Numbered from the stretch's first letter, positions 1 to 7,143 are shown. The stretch: 12,028 nt of DNA from Candidatus Aerophobota bacterium (GCA_004376485.1 SOJT01000179.1:1-12028); one strand, 5' to 3'. Translations and numbers: made by a program. Notes: generated by a model not told the origin, from the sequence alone.

Positions 1-740
1 CGATTTATTCCTGTTACCACCAAAAGTTGAATGGGAAGATGGGAACTGTCCAGGGTAACTACTATTTCCTTCAGAGACCCCATTCCTAGCCCTCCTCCCA
101 TTAAGAGAATAGTGAACAGATCCTTTCTGACTTGCCATTTCTTCCTCAAGTCTTCTTCATTTTTGGGCTCTGAGAAATCCATTGAAATGGGAATACCCAC
201 AGTGTAGAGTTTGCCAGGAGAAATACCCTCCTTGATCAATTTTTTTCTTAAACCTTCATGGGGCAAGAAGTACACATCTACACTATTATCAAACCAGTAA
301 GGATTGAGAGTAAAGTCAGTGCTAACAGCGGCCAGCAGGAAGTCTGAACGCTTCTTTTTTTTGATGGTAGCGCAGATAGCGCAGGCTAAGCTGTAGGTGC
401 ATATAATTGCATGGGGTGAGAAAGGAAGAATAACCTCCCGGTAAAGCCGGAACCAGTTAAGCTGGTACAAAATACTTCTTAATCCGTAGGTTAACCAGTA
501 CACCTCTTTGCTGTCCCAGATAAGATCCCAGAACCAGGGGACGAACTTTATTATGGCATGATAAAGACCATTCAAAAGACATACCCAGAAAGAATTAGCA
601 TAGCGAAATAAATTCACATTTTGGGTCTTCGCATTCGGATAGAGCTTCCTCAGCGTCTCCTTTATAGCCTCTGCTGCCTGTCGATGACCAGACAGAGTAC
701 CCACAGATAGAAGGAGAACTCGCAGGTCCTGATTTTCCAT
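1..740 (-). CDS. Diacylglycerol glycosyltransferase, MGDG-synthase/UgtP family (3' end missing)
   Basis: Membrane-associated GT-B enzyme that would transfer a sugar from a nucleotide donor to diacylglycerol, making a membrane glycolipid. 246 codons are visible; the C-terminal part lies beyond the left edge. The N-terminal acceptor domain has the family glycine/His motif VGTLSGHRQAAEAI (residues 13-26), and a TDF motif at 141-143. The start of the donor-binding domain shows LLMGGGLGMGS (212-222), typical of this family. The family usually has His a few residues after TDF; here the segment reads TDFTLNPYWF, with Asn in that place. The ATG at 738-740 is chosen because the motif begins at the expected distance; its ribosome-binding site is weak. 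The gene starts 68 bp after the MFS stop on the same strand and probably belongs to the same operon. The family call is firm; the sugar and the lipid acceptor are not known. Confidence 0.85.
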   Translation of the reverse strand, partial: MENQDLRVLLLSVGTLSGHRQAAEAIKETLRKLYPNAKTQNVNLFRYANSFWVCLLNGLYHAIIKFVPWFWDLIWDSKEVYWLTYGLRSILYQLNWFRLYREVILPFSPHAIICTYSLACAICATIKKKKRSDFLLAAVSTDFTLNPYWFDNSVDVYFLPHEGLRKKLIKEGISPGKLYTVGIPISMDFSEPKNEEDLRKKWQVRKDLFTILLMGGGLGMGSLKEIVVTLDSSHLPIQLLVVTGIN

Positions 741-808
741 CTTTCTGTTCCCATGACTTTTTACAAGATTTTTCTTTATTCCTGGGGACTCTTCACTATT
801 CAGAGCTC

Positions 809-2047
809 TCAGACTGTCTTTTTGGACAGCTTTATTAACAACACCACCCCCGCATATCCCAACAGTGTTATCCCAATAAGATAAAAAACCTGAGAAGGAG
901 GGATGCGACTTCCCAGCACCCCAGCCAACCAGACAAAAATAAGGAAAGCCGAACTGATTACTACCTCCAGGGCAGCGAAGACTCTACCTCGAATTCTATC
1001 CGGAGTTATTTCCTGTGTTAAAGTATAGGAAGCAATCATGATGGGGGAGGCTACCAGTCCTATTACTCCTACCCCTATAGATAAGAGAAAAATAGTTCTA
1101 CTTTGGGCCAGAATAATGGTACCGATCCCGGCCATGATAATGCTAGCTAGAATGACTCGATCCCGCCGAAGATGCCCGCCAAAATGACTGTAAAGCAAAG
1201 ATCCACACAGGACAGCAGCTCCCACCGAAGCAGCAAGGATGCTTAACCCAATGGTTCCCAGACCCAAAGCTTTGGTAACGAAGACAGTAACTATCACATA
1301 CCCTAAGCCACTGACTCCCATAAGAATGAACAAACTGGCAGCCACAAACTTAATCCTTCTTTCCCCTCCGATAAATTTCAGTCCCTGGATCAGCTCTCTC
1401 CCCACCTCCTTCAAGCCTGATCTACTGTTAGAAGGAGGATCCTCCTGCATCTTGATAGTAGAAATAGCCAACCCGGCGAGAGCAAAACCAAGAGAGTTAA
1501 GATAAAAACTGGTTCTCACTCCCACAAAGGCTACCACGAGTCCTCCTATGCTCACCCCTCCTATGGTGGCTGCCATCCTGGTGATATTCGAAAGAGAGTT
1601 GGCGGCAAGAAGTTCTCCTTTTTCAACAAGATTAGGTATAATAGCTGACCTGGCGGGGGTAAAAAAGGAGGTGACGGCAAAAACCAGAAATATTACTGCA
1701 TAGATATGAGCCATTCCCTTTCCGTAAATAATCAAAAGAGGGATAATTAAAACAAGTCCTGCTCGCAAGAAATTACAGGACATAAGGGTGCTTTTCCGTC
1801 TCCATCTATCCACATAGACCCCAGCCAGGGGAGCAAAAATTACCACGGGCAAAGTGGAAAAGAAAAAAAGATTTCTCATCATGGGAACCGAATGGGAAAG
1901 GGACATGGTTACCGTCTCTTTAAGGTACAAACCCACCAGAGCCATTTGTGCTAGCCGATCTCCAAAGTGAGAGATAATCTCCCCTATCCAAAGAACAAAA
2001 AAATTCCTATTCTTCAACACCCTCAAGGGGCTGTTTCCTCTTCCCAT
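809..2047 (-). CDS. MFS transporter, MFS_3 (EntS/MefA/LplT-like)
   Basis: Integral membrane exporter of 412 residues, the usual length for a 12-helix major facilitator. Hydrophobic segments run throughout. The loop motif A between helices 2 and 3 is GVYVDRWRRKS (76-86), and FFTPARSAIIPNL (128-140) is characteristic of the MFS_3 branch, which includes macrolide and enterobactin exporters and the lysophospholipid flippase LplT. Substrate cannot be read from sequence; its place just before a lipid glycosyltransferase makes a lipid or glycolipid substrate possible, but a drug exporter is equally compatible. The start is not certain: the ATG at 2047 has GGTGA only two bases away, while a TTG seven codons later (2026) follows a good GGAAGAGGAA stretch. 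A candidate promoter lies about 50 bp upstream. Confidence 0.85.
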   Translation of the reverse strand: MGRGNSPLRVLKNRNFFVLWIGEIISHFGDRLAQMALVGLYLKETVTMSLSHSVPMMRNLFFFSTLPVVIFAPLAGVYVDRWRRKSTLMSCNFLRAGLVLIIPLLIIYGKGMAHIYAVIFLVFAVTSFFTPARSAIIPNLVEKGELLAANSLSNITRMAATIGGVSIGGLVVAFVGVRTSFYLNSLGFALAGLAISTIKMQEDPPSNSRSGLKEVGRELIQGLKFIGGERRIKFVAASLFILMGVSGLGYVIVTVFVTKALGLGTIGLSILAASVGAAVLCGSLLYSHFGGHLRRDRVILASIIMAGIGTIILAQSRTIFLLSIGVGVIGLVASPIMIASYTLTQEITPDRIRGRVFAALEVVISSAFLIFVWLAGVLGSRIPPSQVFYLIGITLLGYAGVVLLIKLSKKTV

Positions 2048-2051
2048 TTCA

Positions 2052-2100
2052 CCGGCTATCTTTCTATTTTTTCCAGCCTATCCGTTTTGTTCAGCCTATC
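2052..2100 (-). repeat. Direct repeats GATAGGCTG upstream of the MFS gene
   Basis: Read on the minus strand, GATAGGCTG occurs exactly twice, at 2100-2092 and 2082-2074, an 18-bp step. A degenerate third copy, GATAGCCGG, lies at 2060-2052 next to the MFS start. The first copy contains the proposed -10 element and the others lie in the transcript leader. The spacing suggests a protein-binding array, but a chance repeat in a short region cannot be excluded. Confidence 0.4.
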
Positions 2101-2121
2101 AAAAACGTCCCTTGCTGTCAA
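2093..2121 (-). promoter_or_regulatory. Candidate sigma-70 promoter for the MFS gene
   Basis: On the minus strand a perfect TTGACA (2121-2116) is followed after 17 bp by TAGGCT (2098-2093), which matches TATAAT at three positions and has the extended TG one base before it. It sits in the 94-bp gap between the deacetylase stop and the MFS start, so the MFS and glycosyltransferase genes may be expressed separately from the upstream pair. No terminator hairpin is visible between the deacetylase and this promoter, so read-through is also likely. Confidence 0.5.
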
Positions 2122-2141
2122 GAATACAACGACCAATAAAA

Positions 2142-2891
2142 TCATACCAGAGTTTTAGTAAAATCCAGGTAGGTAAGAGGAGTTCTATACTTTTTAAGCT
2201 GTCCAATAAGCCTCAGTGCATATTTAAAGGGCTTTCCAAAACGCACATCGGAAGGATGAAGAGCAACCCTTATAAGCTTCTCTCGTTTTTCTTTTATCTT
2301 TATCAAATAAAAGTCATACAGCCGATAGAGGTAATCCTGAAGTTTTGGTCGAGAAATAAACCTCACCACTTCGGATTCTACATCTCTACCTCTCCCGTAA
2401 TCTCTGAATATCTTAATAAAAGTAGCATATAGGTAACCCTCAGCTACGAGGACTCTCTCCGCCTCCTGGCTCATTAACCATCCTGGAGCTACAAAACCCT
2501 GGCAATCTATCCCCGCTCTATGAAAAATCTCCTTACCCAACCTAATCTTATCTTCGGCCTCCCTATAGTCTAAATACTGGAACTCCCCACATCCCTTGGC
2601 GAATAATCTATCATATAGGTAATTATTAAAAGAGCTATGTTTGCCTTCTCCTGCCAGGTGATTATATCCATGGTGGACGATTTCATCTCCCCCCTCTTGC
2701 AGAGATTGTATCCAGGACAAGAATCTATCGTCCTTTAAGATATTATACCGTTCCTGGTAATTGGGGATGACTAAGACGCTCCTGGGAACAATGCCATGGG
2801 AGTCCAGTTCACTCACCAATTCCTTTAATTCTGAGCTAAAAGCAGGGCTAGCATCATGGATTGAAACTATAAAATAGCCTTCCCTCCCCAT
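2142..2891 (-). CDS. Predicted polysaccharide deacetylase, DUF2334 type
   Basis: Metal-dependent carbohydrate esterase-like hydrolase that would remove N- or O-acetyl groups from a glycan or glycolipid. With the start at 2891 it has 249 residues. Visible landmarks are IHDASPA (11-17, with the catalytic/metal Asp13), HHGYNH (73-78, the H-x3-H metal pair), APGW (135-138) and ALHPSD (210-215, with a late His212), in the order expected for NodB-like deacetylases. An in-frame ATG exists at 2966, but it would overlap the upstream gene and add a charged tail absent from the family; the chosen ATG has AAAGAGG six bases upstream and gives the usual short lead before the first beta strand. No signal peptide is seen, so it probably acts in the cytoplasm. 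It starts 14 bp after the GNAT stop, so the two are almost certainly co-transcribed. The substrate is unknown. Confidence 0.82.
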   Translation of the reverse strand: MGREGYFIVSIHDASPAFSSELKELVSELDSHGIVPRSVLVIPNYQERYNILKDDRFLSWIQSLQEGGDEIVHHGYNHLAGEGKHSSFNNYLYDRLFAKGCGEFQYLDYREAEDKIRLGKEIFHRAGIDCQGFVAPGWLMSQEAERVLVAEGYLYATFIKIFRDYGRGRDVESEVVRFISRPKLQDYLYRLYDFYLIKIKEKREKLIRVALHPSDVRFGKPFKYALRLIGQLKKYRTPLTYLDFTKTLV

Positions 2892-2897
2892 CCTCTG

Positions 2898-2904
2898 CCT
2901 CTTT
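2898..2904 (-). promoter_or_regulatory. Ribosome-binding site that sets the deacetylase start
   Basis: Minus-strand AAAGAGG ends six bases before the ATG at 2891. It lies in the short gap after the GNAT stop codon (2908-2906) and favours this start over the longer in-frame one at 2966. Confidence 0.6.
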
Positions 2905-2905
2905 T

Positions 2906-3577
2906 TTAGTCTAGATCTCGGACAATGCGAAGAAGATAAACCTTTCCTTTTATTAGGTCCCTCCACACAGTGGTTTCTTTCTTATCATAGATTTCGAAGT
3001 CTATCCCTTTAATCCCTATCCTTTGCAATACCCTCTCAAAAAAATCTGGTTTTCTTCTCTTCTCAAAAGAAAAAACTCCCCCATACACCCTTTTGACCTT
3101 ATTCTCCCTGAGGTAGTTGAAGAATTCCTTAGTGAGTCTTCTTCCCATATCCTTGCTGCGGTACCCCTCTTTCAAATCAATATGCAGGTGGGCTGAATCC
3201 TTTGGTATCCTGGGAGTTTCCCTTAGGCTTCTGAAAAGCAGCCATCTGGCATATTTCCTTTCCTTCTGATTATATCTGGTAAAGTATCTGGATACTAACT
3301 TGAAGATAGTTAAAGGCAGGGTTCTCAATATAAAGTATCTTTCAAAATCCCTGCTATTCCTGCAGCCCAATATATACCCCACTACACTTCCTCTGTGCTC
3401 AGCGATAAATACCGACTCCGGCTCTTTTTCTAGATAGTATTTGGTGTGAATATCGGCAAATAGATCCCTATCACCAAAAACAGGATCAATAGGGTTTCCC
3501 AAAAAGCCTGTATCACAACAAAGATCCCTAACACTCTTCCTATCCTTTGGTTCATATTTCCTTATCCTAAAATCCAT
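2906..3577 (-). CDS. GNAT-family N-acetyltransferase, uncharacterised subfamily
   Basis: Acetyl-CoA-dependent acetyltransferase of 223 residues, longer than a minimal GNAT (about 150). The N-terminus IRKYEPKDRKSVRDL (5-19) is a standard GNAT beginning. CDTGFLGNPIDPVF (21-34) is a distinctive block that I associate from memory with a subfamily of unknown substrate. The beta-4 strand SVFIAE and VVGYILG (66-71) follow, and the acetyl-CoA loop is GYRSKDMGRRLTKEF (138-152), matching R/Q-x2-G-x-G/A loosely. A basic insert at about 75-120 separates the halves. The start is uncertain: GTG at 3613 adds twelve residues, and neither start has a strong ribosome-binding site; the ATG is preferred because it begins right before the domain. 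The gene heads the minus-strand operon and is followed 14 bp later by the deacetylase. An acetyl-adding and an acetyl-removing enzyme side by side suggest work on the same glycan, which is inference. Confidence 0.78.
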   Translation of the reverse strand: MDFRIRKYEPKDRKSVRDLCCDTGFLGNPIDPVFGDRDLFADIHTKYYLEKEPESVFIAEHRGSVVGYILGCRNSRDFERYFILRTLPLTIFKLVSRYFTRYNQKERKYARWLLFRSLRETPRIPKDSAHLHIDLKEGYRSKDMGRRLTKEFFNYLRENKVKRVYGGVFSFEKRRKPDFFERVLQRIGIKGIDFEIYDKKETTVWRDLIKGKVYLLRIVRDLD

Positions 3578-3683
3578 CCTGACATGTTTATTGTGTTCGT
3601 TTGAAGAAATCACCCAGTTATCTTCTTTCTTAAAATTTGTTCCCTGCTGGGGAGCTTCTAGAGAGAATCATCCAGATGCTCGG

Positions 3684-3695
3684 AGTTACGTAACT
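3684..3695. promoter_or_regulatory. 12-bp perfect palindrome AGTTACGTAACT, possible operator
   Basis: A self-complementary 12-mer lies 5 to 16 bp downstream of the -10 element of the minus-strand promoter, so it would straddle the expected transcription start of the GNAT operon. That is a classic repressor position. No known regulator consensus is matched. Confidence 0.4.
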
Positions 3696-3699
3696 TCTG

Positions 3700-3728
3700 A
3701 ATCTACCATAAATAGCTCTTTTGGTCAA
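3700..3728 (-). promoter_or_regulatory. Candidate sigma-70 promoter for the GNAT-deacetylase operon
   Basis: Minus-strand TTGACC (3728-3723, five of six matches) is separated by 17 bp from TAGATT (3705-3700, four of six), with an extended TGG directly before the -10. Transcription would start near 3693, leaving a leader of about 80-115 bases depending on the GNAT start. Confidence 0.6.
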
Positions 3729-3762
3729 GGATGTCTCCTCGGGACTCTTCCCCTGATACGAG

Positions 3763-3790
3763 TTGCTTTATCTGTAAAAATAAATATAAT
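3763..3790 (+). promoter_or_regulatory. Candidate sigma-70 promoter for nrdJ
   Basis: TTGCTT (3763-3768) and a perfect TATAAT (3785-3790) are 16 bp apart in an A-rich stretch. Transcription would begin near 3797, giving a leader of about 88 bases. It points away from the GNAT promoter, with about 34 bp between the two -35 elements. Confidence 0.65.
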
Positions 3791-3872
3791 GAAGCTGAGG
3801 TGAGAGAAGGAAAATTGAGAAATTCGGAAGAGATTAAAAGGATTCACTTTCTCGAAAACTAAAAGAGATCTT

Positions 3873-3879
3873 AAGGTGA
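3873..3879 (+). promoter_or_regulatory. Ribosome-binding site that sets the nrdJ start
   Basis: AAGGTGA ends five bases before the ATG at 3885. It contains the in-frame GTG at 3876 that would otherwise be the upstream-most start, so that GTG is probably part of the Shine-Dalgarno sequence and not an initiation codon. Confidence 0.7.
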
Positions 3880-3884
3880 AGGAC

Positions 3885-6173
3885 ATGTCAGGAAAAGCTA
3901 GGTTACAGGAGGTAAAGATATCGGAAAATGCTCTCAAGGTACTTGAGAAAAGATATCTTAAGAAGGATAAGGAAGGTAAGATTATAGAAACTCCTCAAGA
4001 TATGTTCAGAAGGGTAGCTCATAACATTGCCTCGGCTGATGGGCTCTATAAGTGCAGCTCCGAGGCAGTCAAAAAGACAGAGAGAGCTTTCTACCAGCTC
4101 CTGGCAAATTTAGATTTCTTGCCAAATTCCCCAACTTTGATGAATGCAGATACAGAATTGCAGCAACTTGCAGCCTGTTTTGTTCTCTCAGTAGACGATT
4201 CCATTGAGTCCATTTATGAAGCTATAAAGCATGCTGCGGTCATTCATAAATCAGGTGGGGGAACGGGCTTTTCCTTCAGCCGGATAAGACCCAAAGGAAA
4301 CCCTGTGGGAACAACTTCAGGCGTAGCTAGTGGACCCGTATCTTTTATGAAGGTCTTCGACGCAAGCACAGAGGCCATCAAACAGGGAGGTAGACGTCGG
4401 GGTGCTAATATGGGCATCCTGAATGTGAATCATCCTGACATATTGGAATTTGTGACCTCCAAAAGGAAAGAGGGAAATTTAAGGAATTTCAATATCTCAG
4501 TGGCAGTGACAGATGAGTTCATGGAAGCAGCTCAGAAAGACAAAGATTATGATTTGATGGATCCCCGAACAAAAAAGAAGGTAGGTAGACTGAACGCAGC
4601 GAAAGTTCTGGATATCATAGTAGAGATGGCCTGGAAAAATGGGGAACCGGGTCTAGTATTCCTGGATCGAATTAATCAAGATAATCCTACTCCAAAGTTG
4701 GGGAAAATAGAATCCACAAACCCCTGTGGAGAACAACCCCTACTTCCCTATGAGAGTTGTAATCTTGGTTCTATCGATCTCTCCTCCATGATTACTGATC
4801 ACAAGATCAACTGGGATAAACTGCAAAAGACTATTCACACCAGCGTACATTTCCTGGATAATGTGATTGATGTCAACAAATATCCTTTGCCTGAAATTGA
4901 GCGAAATACCAAGGCTAATCGAAAGATAGGGTTGGGAGTAATGGGGTTTGCTGACATGCTCACTAAATTGAATATTCCCTATGATTCGAAAGAAAGCATC
5001 GCTACGGCGAAAAGTATGATGAAATTCATCCAGAAAGAGGCTCAAGAAGCTTCTCGAAAACTAGCTGAAGAGAGGGGGGTTTTCCCCAATTACCAGAAAA
5101 GTATATACCGAAAGAAAGGCATAAAACTCAGAAATGCCACTACTACTACCATAGCTCCTACAGGAAGTATAAGCATGATTGCTAATTGTTCTTCGGGAAT
5201 AGAGCCCTTTTTTAGCCTGGTTTATCACAAGGAGGTACTGGGAGGAGAGAAACTTCTCTATGTCAATGAAGACTTTGAAAAAATAGCCAGGCAAAAGAAA
5301 TTTTATCTACCGGGGCTCTTAAGGAATATAGCGAACAATAGAGGATCTTGTCGCGGAATAGCTAAAGTCCCTCCAGAGATACAGGATGTTTTCGTCACCA
5401 GTTTTGATATTAGTCCTGAGGATCACATCAAAATGCAGGCTGCTTTCCAGAAGTATACAGATTCGGCAGTCTCGAAAACTATCAATTTTCCCAATGAAGC
5501 CACCAAGGAAGATGTAAAAAAGTCTTATCTTCTTGCCCATAAACTTGGGTGTAAAGGAATTACAGTCTATCGTGACCAAAGTAGAGAAAAGCAAGTCTAC
5601 AGCACCCCTAGACCCAAAGAAAAAGATAGGTTATTACCTCGACTAAGAGCCAAAATTGTCTCTGGAATAACTATAGAAACAAGAATCGGCTGTGGAGATC
5701 TTTATGTTACTATAAATGAAGATGAGAGGAAAAATCCCTTTGAAGTTTTCGCCCAACTAGGAAAATCTGGTGGATGTGCTGCCTCGCAAACGGAAGCCAT
5801 TGGTCGCTTGACCTCTTTGTGCCTGAGAAGTGGTATCTCCTGGGAACAGGTAGTCAAACAGCTAAAAGGGATAACCTGTGATCGATCTTATGGATTTGGC
5901 AAGGAGAAAATTTTCTCCTGTGCTGATGCTGTAGCTAAAGCCATCGAACTGCACCAGGAGCCTAAAAAATCTAAAGCTGGCCAGAAAAATCCGCCGCCCT
6001 CCCTGGAAAAACCTCTGGTCGGTGACAAAATTAAATCAAATATAAAGTCCGAGGAGAGTACATTCCGAAGGGGTAGATGGATAGGAGCTTGTCCAGACTG
6101 CGGCTCCAGCACCATTGAGTACGAAGGAGGATGCTTTGTCTGTAAATCCTGCGGGTACACGGAATGTAGCTAA
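3885..6173 (+). CDS. nrdJ: Adenosylcobalamin-dependent (class II) ribonucleoside-diphosphate reductase
   Basis: Cytoplasmic enzyme that reduces ribonucleotides to deoxyribonucleotides for DNA synthesis, using a thiyl radical generated from coenzyme B12 and needing no oxygen. 762 residues. Seen in order: FLPNSPTLMNAD; Cys98 in LAACF and Cys292 in SCNLGS, the expected substrate-reducing pair; NPCGE with Asn279, the radical Cys281 and Glu283; the phosphate-binding ATTTTIAPTGS near 418-428; KGITVYRDQS closing the barrel. A TSCPD domain follows (about 586-690), then a hydrophilic linker and a C-terminal cysteine cluster with Cys736, 739, 750, 753, 756 and 761, a zinc-ribbon-like tail that in this family carries the shuttle cysteines for re-reduction. 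It needs no separate small subunit, and none is present. The start is the ATG directly after a strong ribosome-binding site. Transcribed from its own promoter, divergent from the GNAT operon. No NrdR box was seen. Confidence 0.96.
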   Translation: MSGKARLQEVKISENALKVLEKRYLKKDKEGKIIETPQDMFRRVAHNIASADGLYKCSSEAVKKTERAFYQLLANLDFLPNSPTLMNADTELQQLAACFVLSVDDSIESIYEAIKHAAVIHKSGGGTGFSFSRIRPKGNPVGTTSGVASGPVSFMKVFDASTEAIKQGGRRRGANMGILNVNHPDILEFVTSKRKEGNLRNFNISVAVTDEFMEAAQKDKDYDLMDPRTKKKVGRLNAAKVLDIIVEMAWKNGEPGLVFLDRINQDNPTPKLGKIESTNPCGEQPLLPYESCNLGSIDLSSMITDHKINWDKLQKTIHTSVHFLDNVIDVNKYPLPEIERNTKANRKIGLGVMGFADMLTKLNIPYDSKESIATAKSMMKFIQKEAQEASRKLAEERGVFPNYQKSIYRKKGIKLRNATTTTIAPTGSISMIANCSSGIEPFFSLVYHKEVLGGEKLLYVNEDFEKIARQKKFYLPGLLRNIANNRGSCRGIAKVPPEIQDVFVTSFDISPEDHIKMQAAFQKYTDSAVSKTINFPNEATKEDVKKSYLLAHKLGCKGITVYRDQSREKQVYSTPRPKEKDRLLPRLRAKIVSGITIETRIGCGDLYVTINEDERKNPFEVFAQLGKSGGCAASQTEAIGRLTSLCLRSGISWEQVVKQLKGITCDRSYGFGKEKIFSCADAVAKAIELHQEPKKSKAGQKNPPPSLEKPLVGDKIKSNIKSEESTFRRGRWIGACPDCGSSTIEYEGGCFVCKSCGYTECS

Positions 6174-6180
6174 CCACTAA

Positions 6181-6195
6181 TTCCCATACTGGGAA
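6181..6195 (+). other. Small hairpin after nrdJ
   Basis: TTCCCA-TAC-TGGGAA is a perfect 6-bp inverted repeat with a 3-base loop, 8 bp after the nrdJ stop. No T-run follows, so it is not a standard intrinsic terminator; it may stabilise the nrdJ transcript 3' end or be chance. The rest of the 96-bp gap to ispE shows no clear promoter. Confidence 0.3.
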
Positions 6196-6269
6196 AGTCC
6201 TTCCATTCGAATTTACACAAAATTTCTAAAACCCAAGGGGTCCAATCTCGCCTTTAGGATGGAAAAGAA

Positions 6270-7142
6270 TTGAAGGAGCTGACCTTCCAAGCAGCAGCCA
6301 AGATTAATCTTTATCTGGATATACTGGGAAGACGCAGTGATGGTTACCATGAGATTGAATCCATTATTCAGTCGGTAAGACTATATGATAAGATCATTTT
6401 GAGACTAAAGGGGAGGGAAATCAAGATTAGGTGCACTCATCCAGAGGTTCCTTTGGACGAGGAGAATACCTGCTATCGGGCAGCAGAGATTCTGTTAACA
6501 GTACTGGGAATGAGACAGGGACTAGAAATAGAGATTCAAAAGAATATTCCCATAGGATCGGGGTTGGGAGGAGGTAGTGCTGATGCCGCTGCAACTCTCA
6601 TAGGTATGAGGAAGCTTTTTCAAATAGATATTCCTTTCTCAGACCTCTCAAAATTAGCTCTGGAGTTGGGGTCAGATGTTCCCTTTTGCCTCCTAGGAGG
6701 GACGGCTCTGGTTCGAGGAAGGGGAGAGAAGATTATCCCTCTTCCTCTTCTAAAAAATGGCTGGTTCATCCTGGTAGATCCCGGGATCTCTATTTCTACA
6801 TCCTGGGTGTATTCCAGACTCCAGGGAAAATTGACAAAAAAGAGGCTAAATATTAAACTCATTAAAGAATTAATCAAAAAAGAAGGGATGAGGGGGGTAA
6901 GTAAATTTCCTCTATATAATAAGCTGGAGGAGGTGGTTATTGAAAGATTTCCCACCCTGCGAGACATCAAAGCGAAACTCATAGAAGCAGGAGCAACAGG
7001 TGCCTTAATGACGGGGAGTGGGTCTACTATTTTCGCGGTGGCTGAAGATGAAGAGAGAGTAAAGAGTATCCTTGGTAGATTAGGAAGAAAAGTAAGAGTC
7101 TATGCAGTGCAAGCCACCGATAAAAGTGTCAAGGAGGCCTAG
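6270..7142 (+). CDS. ispE: 4-diphosphocytidyl-2-C-methyl-D-erythritol kinase
   Basis: GHMP-family kinase of the MEP isoprenoid pathway; it phosphorylates the 2-hydroxyl of CDP-methylerythritol using ATP in the cytoplasm. 290 residues, the usual length. Visible: AAAKINLYLDILGRRSDGYHEI at the N-terminus with Lys11 of the active site; the ATP-binding glycine loop IPIGSGLGGGSADAAATL (93-110); GSDVPFCLLGG (134-144) with catalytic Asp136; and the C-terminal GHMP motif TGSGSTIFAV. The start is a TTG preceded by AGGATGGAAAAG; no ATG or GTG in frame fits, and the family N-terminus begins right here. The last codons contain the ribosome-binding site of spoVG, so the two genes are co-transcribed. Presence of this gene shows that the organism makes isoprenoids by the MEP route and not mevalonate alone. 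Confidence 0.95.
   Translation: MKELTFQAAAKINLYLDILGRRSDGYHEIESIIQSVRLYDKIILRLKGREIKIRCTHPEVPLDEENTCYRAAEILLTVLGMRQGLEIEIQKNIPIGSGLGGGSADAAATLIGMRKLFQIDIPFSDLSKLALELGSDVPFCLLGGTALVRGRGEKIIPLPLLKNGWFILVDPGISISTSWVYSRLQGKLTKKRLNIKLIKELIKKEGMRGVSKFPLYNKLEEVVIERFPTLRDIKAKLIEAGATGALMTGSGSTIFAVAEDEERVKSILGRLGRKVRVYAVQATDKSVKEA
7131..7137 (+). promoter_or_regulatory. Ribosome-binding site of spoVG inside the ispE end
   Basis: A full AAGGAGG sits six bases before the GTG at 7144 and within the last codons of ispE. It decides the spoVG start and implies that translation of the two genes may be coupled. Confidence 0.85.
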
Positions 7143-7143
7143 G

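Larger units (their letters stand above)
3578..3884 (+). other. Divergent intergenic region between the GNAT gene and nrdJ
   Basis: About 300 bp without a convincing gene. It holds two outward-facing sigma-70-like promoters, one for each flanking gene, a 12-bp perfect palindrome near the minus-strand transcription start, and a purine-rich leader of roughly 90 bases before nrdJ. I see no NrdR box, no recognisable cobalamin riboswitch core and no tRNA. Confidence 0.6.

Noticed and set aside
811..830. Inverted repeat CTGTC/GACAG near the MFS end as a terminator
   Set aside because: It has only 5 bp of stem and lies inside the MFS coding sequence, without a following T-run in the right direction.
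1239..1505. Plus-strand open frame opposite the MFS gene
   Set aside because: It is an antisense shadow of a clear membrane protein gene, with no ribosome-binding site or recognisable protein features.
3641..3700. Possible tRNA or riboswitch in the divergent region
   Set aside because: No T-loop-like motif, acceptor stem pairing or recognisable riboswitch core was found.
3800..3862. A 20-codon GTG-started reading frame in the nrdJ leader, as a possible leader peptide
   Set aside because: No ribosome-binding site precedes it, and it has no regulatory codon run or attenuator-like hairpin.
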